From NCBI GenBank assembly GCA_965117035.1, contig OZ220748.1, forward strand, positions 496,001 through 560,000: a DNA stretch of 64,000 nt, in the 5' to 3' direction. The position numbers and the translations under genes were made by a program. This DNA comes from CAZENU01 sp965117035 (GTDB taxonomy: Bacteria; Chloroflexota; Dehalococcoidia; Lucifugimonadales; CAZENU01). The notes under the pieces are model-generated. The model did no database searches. It was not told the origin of the DNA and was given only the letters and a program-made list of their open reading frames with translations. This document shows positions 56,047 through 64,000 of the stretch, one piece after another (positions within the stretch are counted from its first letter, which is position 1; the number at the start of each line of letters is the position of its first letter).

Positions 56047-57195
56047 CTACCTGAAGGGCCTGATCTGCTCGAATGTCCCGGAGACTATGGGCGCCGGGTC
56101 CAGGCCCATCCACTGCTCTATCAGCGTTCCGTAGACTCCCCGGAAGTCGATGGTGTGCTTCAGGTCCTCGCCGCGCTCCCAGTGGGCCGGGTCCAGCGGC
56201 GGGTACTCCGCATACAGCCCGCCTTCGACGCCGTCGCCCACCAGGAACGCGCCGCCGCCGGACCCGTGGTCGGTACCGGTGCCGTTGTCCTTGATCCGGC
56301 GGCCGAACTCGGTGAAGACCAGCATGATGACCTCTTCGGACGCGTCGTGGTCTCGGAGGTCCTGGAAGAAGTCCATGATCGCCGCGGACAGGTCGGTCCA
56401 CAGGGTCGCGAGAGTCGGAACCTCGTTCGCGTGCGTGTCGTATCCCCTCGTGCCGCCGTGTATGACGTAGAAGATGCGCGTTCCCAGGCCCGCCAGGTGC
56501 ACCCGGGCCACGTCGCGCAGGCTTTGCGCGATGGGGTTCGCGGCGTACTCCACCTCGGACGTGTATCGGCCCGGCACGTCCTTGAGGATGTCGGCGCCTC
56601 CCATGACGTTTGCGACTGTCTGCCTGATGTAGTCCATGACGGGGCCGGTCCCTATCGCCGGGGCGTACATCTTGCCGAATACCCGCATCGCCTCGTTGCG
56701 CTGGCCCTCTTCGGCTATCGGCGTCATGAGGCCGTAGCTGTCGAGGTCTCCCACCGAGGTGACGGGAACGTCCTGGGCGGCCATGGCGCGCGGCAGGCCC
56801 CTTCCGAAGCTCACGCCGGTGAGCACGTTCTCTCCCTTCGGGTCGAGCTCCCTGATCGCCTTGCCCAGCCACCCCTCGTAGACGAGCCGCTCCGGCTCGC
56901 ACGTGTGCATGATGTCCATGCCCCGGAAGTGGGAGCGGTCGGCGTTCGGATACCCGATGCCCTGAACGACCGCCACGTCTCCGCTGTCGTACATCTCCTT
57001 GAAGAGCGCGGCGTTAGGGTGAAAGCCGAGCGTGTCGGTGATGGGGAGCACCTCGTCCTCGGGGATGCGGACCGTTGGGCGCGTGTCGTGGTACACGCCG
57101 CTGGTGTACGGGACCAGCGTGTTCATGAAGTCGTTGCCGCCGCTCTGCTGAACGACGACGAGGACGGGTGGCTTGCCGCTTCCGTTGCCTTCCAT
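56047..57195 (-). CDS. DUF1501 protein (set A)
   Basis: ATG 57,195 is preceded by GGGAGGTGTGTGAGT. 382 residues: PVLVVVQQSGGNDFMNTLVPYTSG, QGIGYPNADRSHFRGMDIMHT and FTEFGRRIKDNGTGTDHGSGGGAF are the DUF1501 landmarks. Lies between its DUF1800 partner (57,260-58,633) and an NHL propeller. Confidence 0.85.
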   Translation of the reverse strand: MEGNGSGKPPVLVVVQQSGGNDFMNTLVPYTSGVYHDTRPTVRIPEDEVLPITDTLGFHPNAALFKEMYDSGDVAVVQGIGYPNADRSHFRGMDIMHTCEPERLVYEGWLGKAIRELDPKGENVLTGVSFGRGLPRAMAAQDVPVTSVGDLDSYGLMTPIAEEGQRNEAMRVFGKMYAPAIGTGPVMDYIRQTVANVMGGADILKDVPGRYTSEVEYAANPIAQSLRDVARVHLAGLGTRIFYVIHGGTRGYDTHANEVPTLATLWTDLSAAIMDFFQDLRDHDASEEVIMLVFTEFGRRIKDNGTGTDHGSGGGAFLVGDGVEGGLYAEYPPLDPAHWERGEDLKHTIDFRGVYGTLIEQWMGLDPAPIVSGTFEQIRPFR

Positions 57196-57259
57196 ACTCA
57201 CACACCTCCCGATTGCGCCGCCTGCCACACCCGCCTTCCGCGACTGTCCGGGCCCGGCG

Positions 57260-58633
57260 CTAGGCGAACTGGAATTCCGCCGTGGAGACGATCAGCTGGA
57301 GCATGCGAACCGCCCTGGCGGTGCTCTCCTCCCGATCGGAGTCGGTCCCGAAGCTCAGCGGCCCGCCCGAGCGGGCGTGCTCCAGCAGCGCCGTCCTCGT
57401 GACGTCGGCGACGGTCATCGGCCCCAGCAAATCGAGGCACCTGCCGACGAACTCCTCCGGTCCGAGGGGAGACCCCTGGTCGAGCCGCTCGACTATCGCT
57501 GCGACGCCCGGCTTGGAGGCGTCCCCGACCTCCTTGACGGCGAAGTTGATGCGCTCCGTCATCGCGCCGCCGTCTATCCACTCCCGGCCGGTGTGCCAGC
57601 CCTCAACGGTCGGAGGGTTCATCAGCTCCTGCCCCATCGTCATGGCGGCGTCGGAATACGCTCCTATGCTCGGGTGTGGGAACCGGTGCGTCCCCACCAG
57701 CCTGACGATGCCGGCCACCAGCTCGGCCGGGCTCTTGACCCGCCTGAAGCGCGCCTCCTTGAAGAAGTCGGAGTTGAACAGCACCCTCAGCATGGCCCGG
57801 ACCTCGCCGCCGGTGTCCACGTAGGTCTCGACCAGCGTGTCGATCGCGTCAGGGTCCCGGGGAGGTTCGAGCTGCCACGCGGGCACCTGCGGCTCGTCGG
57901 CCACAAAGAAGTTGTACAGGTGACGCGAAATGAACTGCGCGGTCGCCTCCTGCGCGACGATGATCTCTATGATCTGCTCGCCGTTGAAGTTGCCGCTGTG
58001 GCCCAGGAAGCTCTTGGAGCCGTTGTCGTGCAGCTCCTCGCGGTAGACGAAGTCGGACCTGGTCTGGTTCGTCGGGTACTCGGGGATGGGCTGCGTGATC
58101 GTCCAGCCCGTGAACGCCCTCGCCGCGTTCTTGATGTCGTCCTCGGTATAGTTCCCGACGCCCATCGAGAAGAGCTCCAGCAGCTCCCGCCCGTAGTTCT
58201 CGTTCGGCTCCCCCTTCACGTTCTCGTTGTTGTCGAGCCAGAAGATCATGGACGGGTCCCGCGATAGGTCGGTGAGGATGGTCTTCATGTCGGACAGGCC
58301 GTTCCCGCGGAACATATCGATCTGCTCGACCATTTGAACGGCCTTGGTGATGGCCGTCGCGAAGACGTGGTGCCAGAAGAGCGCCATCTTCTCTTCCAGT
58401 GGACGCCGGGAGTTCACCATCCGGTATATCCACTGGTTCTTGCTGCCGAACCTCATGCCGAAGTAGCGCTGGGCGATGTCCTCGTCGATGTCGGGGAAGC
58501 GCTCGGGGTGAAGGAGGTCTTCGACGACGGCCTCGTAGCTCCTGGTGCACAGGACCTCCAGCTCGTCGCGGGTAGCGCCGAACCCGGCCCGGCGCATCAG
58601 GTGAGCAATGAGGGCGAGGTCGGACTCTTGCAC
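57260..58633 (-). CDS. DUF1800 protein (set A)
   Basis: 457 residues beginning LALIAHLMRRAGFGATRDELEVL, with ENYGRELLELFSMGVGNYTEDDIKNAARAFTGW and MGQELMNPPTVEGWHTG, matching DUF1800 and the set B copy. First gene of the minus-strand set 58,633 to 50,151. The promoter should lie in 58,634-58,913, a divergent region shared with the FAD oxidoreductase. Confidence 0.85.
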   Translation of the reverse strand: MQESDLALIAHLMRRAGFGATRDELEVLCTRSYEAVVEDLLHPERFPDIDEDIAQRYFGMRFGSKNQWIYRMVNSRRPLEEKMALFWHHVFATAITKAVQMVEQIDMFRGNGLSDMKTILTDLSRDPSMIFWLDNNENVKGEPNENYGRELLELFSMGVGNYTEDDIKNAARAFTGWTITQPIPEYPTNQTRSDFVYREELHDNGSKSFLGHSGNFNGEQIIEIIVAQEATAQFISRHLYNFFVADEPQVPAWQLEPPRDPDAIDTLVETYVDTGGEVRAMLRVLFNSDFFKEARFRRVKSPAELVAGIVRLVGTHRFPHPSIGAYSDAAMTMGQELMNPPTVEGWHTGREWIDGGAMTERINFAVKEVGDASKPGVAAIVERLDQGSPLGPEEFVGRCLDLLGPMTVADVTRTALLEHARSGGPLSFGTDSDREESTARAVRMLQLIVSTAEFQFA

Positions 58634-58913
58634 AGCGCAGCTCCCTACGACGGGGGTCGGCCAATTCTCGACATTCTAGGCCGAGCCGCCCGCAATCGCA
58701 ATACTTCCCAGCGGCGCGTCGCGGGGCAATACGCCGATTCGACTCATCCGACCTTGCCGGCAGCGATAACCGTCACTCGCAACAGATCGAAGGACGCGGA
58801 TGATCGAGACGACTGCCGCCTTGCCAAGCCCCTGCCGGCGGACGACAATGGGCCTCGCCGCCGGCAGTATACTTGCTGGCTGCAGGCCGTCACCTCTTGG
58901 AGAGCCGCACACC

Positions 58914-60053
58914 ATGGCCAATAGCTCAGCCGGCGTAGTCATCATCGGCGGCGGGATAGTCGGCGCCGCGACAGCGTATTTCCTCGCCCGCCGCGGCATC
59001 GCGAGCACCGTCGTGGAGCGCGACAGGGTGGCGGCGCACGCGTCCGGCTTCTCGTACGCGGCCCTCGGGACCTTCGACGAGGAGGGGATGGACGGCGCCC
59101 ACTTCGACGTCGCCTCCGAGGGGATGCGCCTGCACCGCGAGCTCGCCGAAGCGCTCCCGGATGAGACCGGCACGCCGACCGACTTCCGCGACCGCCCGCA
59201 GCTCTGGCTCGCCTTCACCGACGAGGAGCTGGCCGAGGCGCGCAACCCCACCGGCTGGGCGGCCCGAAAGCGGAAATGGGAGGTGGAGGACCAGCACCAG
59301 GTCGTCCGCATCGTCGACGCGGACGAGGCACGGAGGATCGAGCCCCGCATCACGCCATCGGCCATCGGCGCCGTCTACACGGAGGGCACCGCGGACGTGA
59401 ACGCTCACCGGATGACCGTCGCGCTGGCGACCGCGGCTACGAGACGCGGCGCCCAGGTGCGCACGGGGACCGTGGTCGACGTGGAACGCAGCGGTGGGCG
59501 GGTCACCGGCGTCTTGCTGGAGAACGGCCGGATCGACTGCGGCGCGGTCGTAGTGGCGATGGGGCCCTGGAGCGCGTCCGCCTCGGACTGGCTTGGCGTA
59601 CCGGTCCGGATGAGCCCGTGGAAGGGGCAGATCCTGAGGCTGCGGCTCCCCGGCCCGCCGATCGAGTGCTCGGTCGCCGGCTACGACCACTTCGCGTCGA
59701 CCAAGCCCGACGGCCTCACCTGGGTCGGCCCGACCTTCGAGGACGCGGGCATCGACGAGACGACGACGCCCGAGGGCTTCGAGGAGATCATGTCCGAGGT
59801 CGTCAGGATCGTCCCTTCGCTCGCGGAGGGCGAGCTGGCCCTGCACACCGCCTGCGTGCGCCCGCTGTCCGCCGACCGCAGGCTCATCCTCGGCAGAGTC
59901 CCCGGCCTCGAAGGCGCCTACGTCGCGACGGGCGGCGGCCGCCTCGGCTTCATGATGGGCCCCGCGATGGGCTCGCTCACGGCCGAGCTGATCGCGACCG
60001 GCTCGACTTCGACGCCCCTCGACGAGTTCGACCCCGGCCGCTTCGGCGAGTAG
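58914..60053 (+). CDS. FAD-dependent oxidoreductase (DAO family)
   Basis: ATG 58,914 follows TTGGAGAG. 379 residues with the dinucleotide-binding VVIIGGGIVGAATAYFLARRG near the start, a substrate domain and a C-terminal RPLSADRRLILGRVPGLEGAYVATGGGRLGFMMGPAMG, the usual ending of D-amino-acid/sarcosine oxidase-like enzymes. Oxidises an amine or related substrate; which one is not readable. The longer open frame upstream lacks support. Confidence 0.85.
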   Translation: MANSSAGVVIIGGGIVGAATAYFLARRGIASTVVERDRVAAHASGFSYAALGTFDEEGMDGAHFDVASEGMRLHRELAEALPDETGTPTDFRDRPQLWLAFTDEELAEARNPTGWAARKRKWEVEDQHQVVRIVDADEARRIEPRITPSAIGAVYTEGTADVNAHRMTVALATAATRRGAQVRTGTVVDVERSGGRVTGVLLENGRIDCGAVVVAMGPWSASASDWLGVPVRMSPWKGQILRLRLPGPPIECSVAGYDHFASTKPDGLTWVGPTFEDAGIDETTTPEGFEEIMSEVVRIVPSLAEGELALHTACVRPLSADRRLILGRVPGLEGAYVATGGGRLGFMMGPAMGSLTAELIATGSTSTPLDEFDPGRFGE

Positions 60054-60131
60054 CAGGCAGGCGCTCCCCATTCGGCCGTCGCGGCCGCCGTTCAGGTTGC
60101 GTGAATATGCGGCTTGTGGCACGATGGGCCC

Positions 60132-61049
60132 ATGAGGATTGGAGCGTTCGAGGTCGCGGAGCCGGTTCCCGAGCTCGTAGACCCGTGCGCGATTTCGATG
60201 CTGCGGCCCTGGATCGACGTTGGCCGCGTCGGCACTCTCGCCCTCACCGTGCTCGAGCGGCACCTGGGCGCGGAGGAGCTTGGACGGCTCGCACGCCCCG
60301 GCACCTATCTCGACTTCACCCGAGAGCGTCCGCGAATGCGGCTGGTCGACGGCAAACGCAAGCTCTCGGTGCCCAACACCATCGTACGCTTCGCCAAGAC
60401 CGGCGTCGGCCGTGACTTTCTCTTCCTCCACCTGCGCGAGCCGCACGCGATGGCGGAGGACTACACCGACTCGATCGTCGAGCTCCTGAGCTACTTCGGA
60501 GTCACGGAGTACTGCCGGATCGGCAGCATGTTCGACACGCAGCCGCACACGCGCCCCCTGGTCGTGACGGGCACGTTGAACGAGGCGCACCTGGACCGCG
60601 TGAAGGGCCTCGTGTCCCCCAGGGCCAGCAAGTACCAGGGCCCGACCAGCATAGTCAACCTGGTGACCGAGTCGCTGCAGGACGAGGAGGTCGTCAACTC
60701 GAGCCTGATGGTCCACATCCCGCAGTACGTGCAGCTCGACGAGGACCACATGGGCGCGGCCCGCCTGGTCGAGGTGCTGTCCGCGATGTACGGCTTCCCC
60801 GAGACGCTGGCGGACACGACCCGCGGACGTCTGCAGTACCAGGAGATAGACAAGGCCGTCGAGAACAACCCGGAGGTCGCCCGGTTCGTCAAGCAGCTCG
60901 AGTCCGCCTACGACAAGATCCGCGAGGCGACCTCAGGGGATCCGGCCGACAATGCGGAGTTGTCGCCCGAAGTCGAGGACTTCCTGAGACAGATCGGGGA
61001 GCGGCTCGATGGCGGCGCCGGCGACCAGAGGGGCGCCGCGTCGAGCTAG
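60132..61049 (+). CDS. PAC2-family protein
   Basis: 305 residues from ATG 60,132. DFLFLHLREPHAMAEDYTDSIVELLSYFGVTEYCRIGSMFDTQPHTRPLVVTGT and GPTSIVNLVT resemble the PAC2 (proteasome assembly chaperone-like, ATP-grasp-adjacent) fold; the C-terminus has a helical ETLADTTRGRLQYQEIDKAVENNPEVARFVKQLE segment. In bacteria the role is unknown. Starts 78 bases after the FAD gene, probably same transcript. Confidence 0.7.
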   Translation: MRIGAFEVAEPVPELVDPCAISMLRPWIDVGRVGTLALTVLERHLGAEELGRLARPGTYLDFTRERPRMRLVDGKRKLSVPNTIVRFAKTGVGRDFLFLHLREPHAMAEDYTDSIVELLSYFGVTEYCRIGSMFDTQPHTRPLVVTGTLNEAHLDRVKGLVSPRASKYQGPTSIVNLVTESLQDEEVVNSSLMVHIPQYVQLDEDHMGAARLVEVLSAMYGFPETLADTTRGRLQYQEIDKAVENNPEVARFVKQLESAYDKIREATSGDPADNAELSPEVEDFLRQIGERLDGGAGDQRGAASS

Positions 61050-61111
61050 CCGCCTCCACACCCACGAGTGCCCCAACCGCTCCCGACTTCTCTCCGCTCA
61101 AAGGAACTGCC

Positions 61112-61951
61112 ATGCGCGCGATAGACATGCACGTCCATGTACCCAGGCAACCGGGCCTCCCGGAGATCGGCATCGAAGAGGGACTGAGAAGCTTCTTCCG
61201 TATGAAATCGGGGCCGGAGAGCGCCGCTGAAATGGCCGCCACCTACGCCGATCTCGACCTCCTCGGCGTCATCTTCAGCGTCGACACTGAGACGACCACG
61301 GGAGACGCGCCCGACTCCAACGACTACGTCGCCGAGATCGTCGGAGCCTACCCTGACAGGTTCATCGGCTTCGCCTCGGTCGATCCCTGGAAGGATGGCG
61401 CCGTGGACGAGCTGGAGCGCGCGGTGGAAGAGCTCGCCCTGAGGGGCCTGAAGCTGCACCCGATACACCAGGCCTTCTTCCCCAACGACCCGCGCTTCTA
61501 CCCGCTGTACGCGAAATGCGGCGCTCTCGGCGTCCCGGTGCTGTTCCACAGCGGCTTCGGGGCCGCCGGCGCGGGGCTGCCGGGCGGGGGAGGGCTGAAG
61601 CTCAAGCACGCGGCGCCCATTCCCGGCATCGACGACGTTGCCGCCGACTTCCCCGAGCTGACGGTCATCATGGCCCACCCGGCGTGGCCCTGGGTCGAGG
61701 AGCAGATTGCCGTCGCGCTGCACAAGCCCAACGTCTTCATCGACCTGTCGGGCTGGGCGCCGAAGTACATCCCGGAGGCGATCGTCCGCGAGACCAACAC
61801 GCGGCTGCGGGACAAGGTCATGTTCGGCTCCGACTACCCCTACATGCCCCCGGACCGGTGGCTGTCCGAGTTCGAGGAGCTCCCGATCCGCGACGAGGTG
61901 CGCCCCAAGGTCCTGCTGGAGAACGCCCGCCGCGCCCTCGGCCTCGACTAG
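61112..61951 (+). CDS. Amidohydrolase (PF04909-type), short form
   Basis: 279 residues. AIDMHVHVPRQPG (HxH), LRGLKLHPIHQAFFPND, VLFHSGFGAAG (His), VIMAHPAWPWVEEQ (His) and KVMFGSDYPYMPPDRWL (Asp) give the full metal-site order of amidohydrolase_2. Size and motifs resemble TIM-barrel hydrolases/decarboxylases of aromatic and uronic acid pathways. Follows the PAC2 gene by 62 bases with AAAGGAAC before the ATG. Confidence 0.85.
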   Translation: MRAIDMHVHVPRQPGLPEIGIEEGLRSFFRMKSGPESAAEMAATYADLDLLGVIFSVDTETTTGDAPDSNDYVAEIVGAYPDRFIGFASVDPWKDGAVDELERAVEELALRGLKLHPIHQAFFPNDPRFYPLYAKCGALGVPVLFHSGFGAAGAGLPGGGGLKLKHAAPIPGIDDVAADFPELTVIMAHPAWPWVEEQIAVALHKPNVFIDLSGWAPKYIPEAIVRETNTRLRDKVMFGSDYPYMPPDRWLSEFEELPIRDEVRPKVLLENARRALGLD

Positions 61952-61990
61952 CGTGCGAGCAGGGGGCCGACCTCGGCCTCCGCGGGACGG

Positions 61991-62746
61991 CTAGGTGTCC
62001 AGCTCCGCGAGGAGCTCCTGGATCTTCATCTCGGTCTGCTCGTAGTCGCCCGAGCCGAAGTGCGAGTAGCGGATGATGCCGTCCTTGTCGACCAGGTAGA
62101 GCGTGGGCCAGGCGACGGTGCCGAAGGCGCGCCACGTAGCGAAGTCGTTGTCCTGGGCTACCGGGTACTTCAGCCCGTGCTCTTCGACGGCAGCCAGGAC
62201 CTTCTCGCGCTTCTTCTCCGCCCTCATCTCAGGCGAGTGTATACCGACTATCACGAGCCCCTTGTCCGTGTACTTCTCGTACCAGTCCTTGAGGTGGGGC
62301 AGCGCCCAGATGCAGTTGATGCAGCTATACGTCCAGAAGTCTACCAGCACGACACTGCCGCGCAGGCCCTCCAAGGTCAACGGCTCGGAGTTGATCCACG
62401 ACGCGATGCCGACGAACTCGGGGAACGGGTGGGTCTTGCCGGTCTGGGGAGAAAACGGCGACTGGCGGCTGTCGCCCCAGAACGTGCCAGGGAGCGCGTC
62501 CTCGGAGAAGACGCGGTCGCTCGCGCGGACGATGTAGTCCTCGACGTTCGGCTCGTCGTACTCCAGGTAGGGCGTCGGCTCGGGTGTCGCCGTCGGGTAC
62601 AGCTTGCGCGGCGCCGTGGGGTCGGCTGCCGCGGCGGCCGCGCCGGTTGCCGCGGGCTCCGTATCGTCGGAGTTGGAGCAGGCGGCCAGCAGAATGATGG
62701 AGAGCAGGGCGGCGACCGAGCCGCACGTGAGAATTGCCTTTGTCAC
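61991..62746 (-). CDS. Thioredoxin-like lipoprotein
   Basis: 251 residues: a lipoprotein signal ending LLAACSN, an Ala/Thr/Pro linker, and a TlpA/AhpC-type domain with VVLVDFWTYSCINCIWALPHLKDWYEKY (active-site CINC), IVGIHSPE, and VAWPTLYLVDKDGIIRYSHFG with the cis-Pro. Exported thiol-disulfide or peroxide-handling protein anchored outside the membrane. Confidence 0.85.
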   Translation of the reverse strand: MTKAILTCGSVAALLSIILLAACSNSDDTEPAATGAAAAAADPTAPRKLYPTATPEPTPYLEYDEPNVEDYIVRASDRVFSEDALPGTFWGDSRQSPFSPQTGKTHPFPEFVGIASWINSEPLTLEGLRGSVVLVDFWTYSCINCIWALPHLKDWYEKYTDKGLVIVGIHSPEMRAEKKREKVLAAVEEHGLKYPVAQDNDFATWRAFGTVAWPTLYLVDKDGIIRYSHFGSGDYEQTEMKIQELLAELDT

Positions 62747-62818
62747 GGCGTTTAGTTCTCTCCTCGGAATCGGGCTCTACGCCAGTTTGATGCCGTTTCA
62801 GCCGCCGCGATTCCGGGA

Positions 62819-63181
62819 CTACTGGACGCGGACGACCTCGACGGCGCTCGACCACGCCTCCTCGATCCTGTAGAAGTCGCGCTCTTCCGGCCGGAGGATG
62901 TGGACGATGACGTCGCTGAAGTCGAGGAGGACCCATCCGCTGTTGGCGCTGCCCTCCTTGTGGTGGAGCGCCGCGCCCTCGGCCTTCAGCGCCGCTTCGA
63001 GGTCCTCGGTCAGTGCCGCGACCTGTCGGCCCGAGTCGGCGGACATCACCACGAAGTAGTCGGCGAAGCTGCAGAGGGCTCCGATGTCGAGCATGACGAT
63101 GTCGGCCGCCAGTCTGTCGGATGCGACGTCGACCGCCAGCCGTGCATAGTCCGCGGATGTCAGCGAGGTTCTCGTTGCCAC
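62819..63181 (-). CDS. rsfS: Ribosome silencing factor RsfS
   Basis: 120 residues of the Iojap/RsfS family: DIVMLDIGALCSFADYFVVMSADSGRQVAAL, then GWVLLDFSDVIVHILRPEERDFYRIEEAW, the conserved C-terminal block. RsfS binds ribosomal protein L14 and blocks subunit joining under starvation. Full length. Confidence 0.9.
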   Translation of the reverse strand: MATRTSLTSADYARLAVDVASDRLAADIVMLDIGALCSFADYFVVMSADSGRQVAALTEDLEAALKAEGAALHHKEGSANSGWVLLDFSDVIVHILRPEERDFYRIEEAWSSAVEVVRVQ

Positions 63182-63240
63182 TGTCTCATATTATAATGAC
63201 CGCCCGAAAACATGGTCAAACCACCACAGGGGGATATCAG

Positions 63241-63474
63241 ATGTCCGACCCGACCCACACACCCGGGCCCTGGAGCTACAACGAGCAGAGCGCCAACCGG
63301 GTGCTCGGCCCTGACAACCAGGTAGTAGCGGCGACCTACGGAGGCTCCGTCGGAGACGCGGAGCAGGCGGCCAACACCCGCCTGATAGCCGCCGCGCCGT
63401 CGATGTACGAATACCTCGCCGGCAGGGCGGCCGGGGGCGACGCGGCGGCAGCCGAGATTCTCCAGACCCTCTAG
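63241..63474 (+). CDS. Phage-type 'HTPGPW' small protein
   Basis: 77 residues: MSDPTHTPGPWSYNEQ, then ANTRLIAAAPSMYEYLAG, a pair of motifs found in many short phage and prophage proteins of unknown function. A TATAAT (63,193) and GGGGGATATC precede it. Confidence 0.65.
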   Translation: MSDPTHTPGPWSYNEQSANRVLGPDNQVVAATYGGSVGDAEQAANTRLIAAAPSMYEYLAGRAAGGDAAAAEILQTL

Positions 63475-63540
63475 CGGGCGCCCCGACATGCGCCCATCGG
63501 CAAAACCGACGTTTGGGACCCGCATGAGGAGAAGGCCCTC

Positions 63541-64000
63541 ATGAAGCTGAAACCGCTCGGCAATACCGGCGAGATGATCCCGGAGATCGGGATCGGCACC
63601 GCCTCGTACACCGGCGGCGTCGAGCCGCTGCGCAGGGCAATAGCGCTCGGCGCGACCCACGTCGATACCGCCGAGAGATACGGCACGGAGGACGTCGTCG
63701 GCGACGCCATCCGGGACATCAGGCACCGGGTCTTCCTGACGACCAAGGTGTGGCCCAATCACTTCCGCTACGACCAGGTGATCGAGGCCGCCGAGAACAG
63801 CCTACGGCGACTGGGCACCGACAGGGTCGACCTCTACCTGCTGCACTGGCACAACCCGGACGTCCCGCTCGCCGAGACGATGAGCGCGATGGACCGGCTG
63901 GTGGCGGACGGGAAGACGCGCTACATCGGCGTCAGCAATTTTTCCGTGGCCCAGATCGAGGAGGCGCGAAGCGTCTCGGAGAACCCGATCGTCACCAACC
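63541..64000 (+). CDS. Aldo/keto reductase, partial
   Basis: Starts MKLKPLGNTGEMIPEIGIGTASYTGG and keeps the catalytic set visible so far: Asp and Tyr in HVDTAERYGTE, Lys in VFLTTKVWP, and His in LYLLHWHNPD; RYIGVSNFS follows. NAD(P)H-dependent reduction of carbonyls to alcohols. It runs off the right edge, so the cofactor-binding end is not seen. Confidence 0.9.
   Translation, partial: MKLKPLGNTGEMIPEIGIGTASYTGGVEPLRRAIALGATHVDTAERYGTEDVVGDAIRDIRHRVFLTTKVWPNHFRYDQVIEAAENSLRRLGTDRVDLYLLHWHNPDVPLAETMSAMDRLVADGKTRYIGVSNFSVAQIEEARSVSENPIVTN

Noticed and set aside
52565..57402. Several 300-500-residue plus-strand frames opposite DUF1800/DUF1501 genes
   Set aside because: Antisense shadows in high-GC sequence; the minus strand carries all conserved motifs.

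Overview
The window looks like a chromosome piece from a high-GC, metabolically versatile bacterium, most likely Chloroflexota (SAR202/Dehalococcoidia-like). This rests on Thr-Pro-rich 'TPTATP' linkers in exported proteins, hybrid kinases ending in an OmpR winged helix, and a right half with an enolase-superfamily racemase, amidohydrolases, a mannonate dehydratase-like protein and paired DUF1501/DUF1800 genes. There is no rRNA and I saw no tRNA, so the taxonomic call is an inference.

The window has two unlike halves. Positions 1 to about 42,380 are a mosaic accessory region: small and often broken genes, at least four transposon families (an ISNCY/rve-type element, an IS1182 remnant, an IS5/IS427-type copy, one whole and one fragmentary IS21), two tyrosine recombinases (one a remnant), a 600-bp inverted duplication, tandem gene duplications and many single-base frameshifts. 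Positions 42,409 to 64,000 are a compact, well-conserved catabolic and housekeeping region with only one broken gene. The boundary is marked by a 35-bp near-identical direct repeat (40,737 and 42,347), the second copy lying 28 bp before the racemase gene. It encodes the same C-terminal SFQFK-stop in both copies, as expected of integration into the 3' end of a protein gene. A P4-type integrase sits beside the first copy.

Accessory region, left to right: a TIR-like (DUF1863/ThsB-type) gene fragment at the left edge; zinc-ribbon fragments; an ISNCY-type transposase; a uracil-DNA-glycosylase-like fragment; an Excalibur-type membrane protein; secreted and lipoprotein genes; two decayed copies of a response regulator; a translationally coupled operon of small membrane proteins ending in a NUDIX hydrolase; a GIY-YIG-like nuclease; an operon of zinc-ribbon protein, HNH nuclease and a very unusual J-domain/transmembrane/metzincin-like protease fusion; a PD-(D/E)xK-like gene; lipoproteins; a GAF-PAS-kinase-receiver-winged-helix hybrid; a truncated DUF262 gene; and then the most striking feature, two and a half tandem copies (26,556-33,225) of a two-gene module. 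Each module has a small membrane protein followed by a trypsin-like serine protease that has no signal peptide, an Ig/PKD-like domain, an Asp/Asn/Gly linker and WxxW repeats. The rest of the region holds the IS21 element, a sortase lipoprotein, an excisionase-like regulator, the integrase and an HsdR_N-type nuclease-like protein. Nuclease, TIR and DUF262 genes clustered among mobile elements suggest a defence-island character, but no complete known defence system is visible.

Right half: mandelate racemase/enolase-type enzyme, amidohydrolase, sugar-phosphate isomerase-like protein, DUF2203 protein, dimeric barrel protein, glycosidase-like five-blade propeller with a methyltransferase, a broken nucleotidyltransferase with a HicB-like protein, a minus-strand run with two shuffled copies of a DUF1800/DUF1501/NHL-propeller set followed by a mannonate dehydratase-like enzyme, an FAD oxidoreductase, a PAC2 protein, an amidohydrolase, a thioredoxin-like lipoprotein, rsfS, a phage-type small protein and the start of an aldo/keto reductase.
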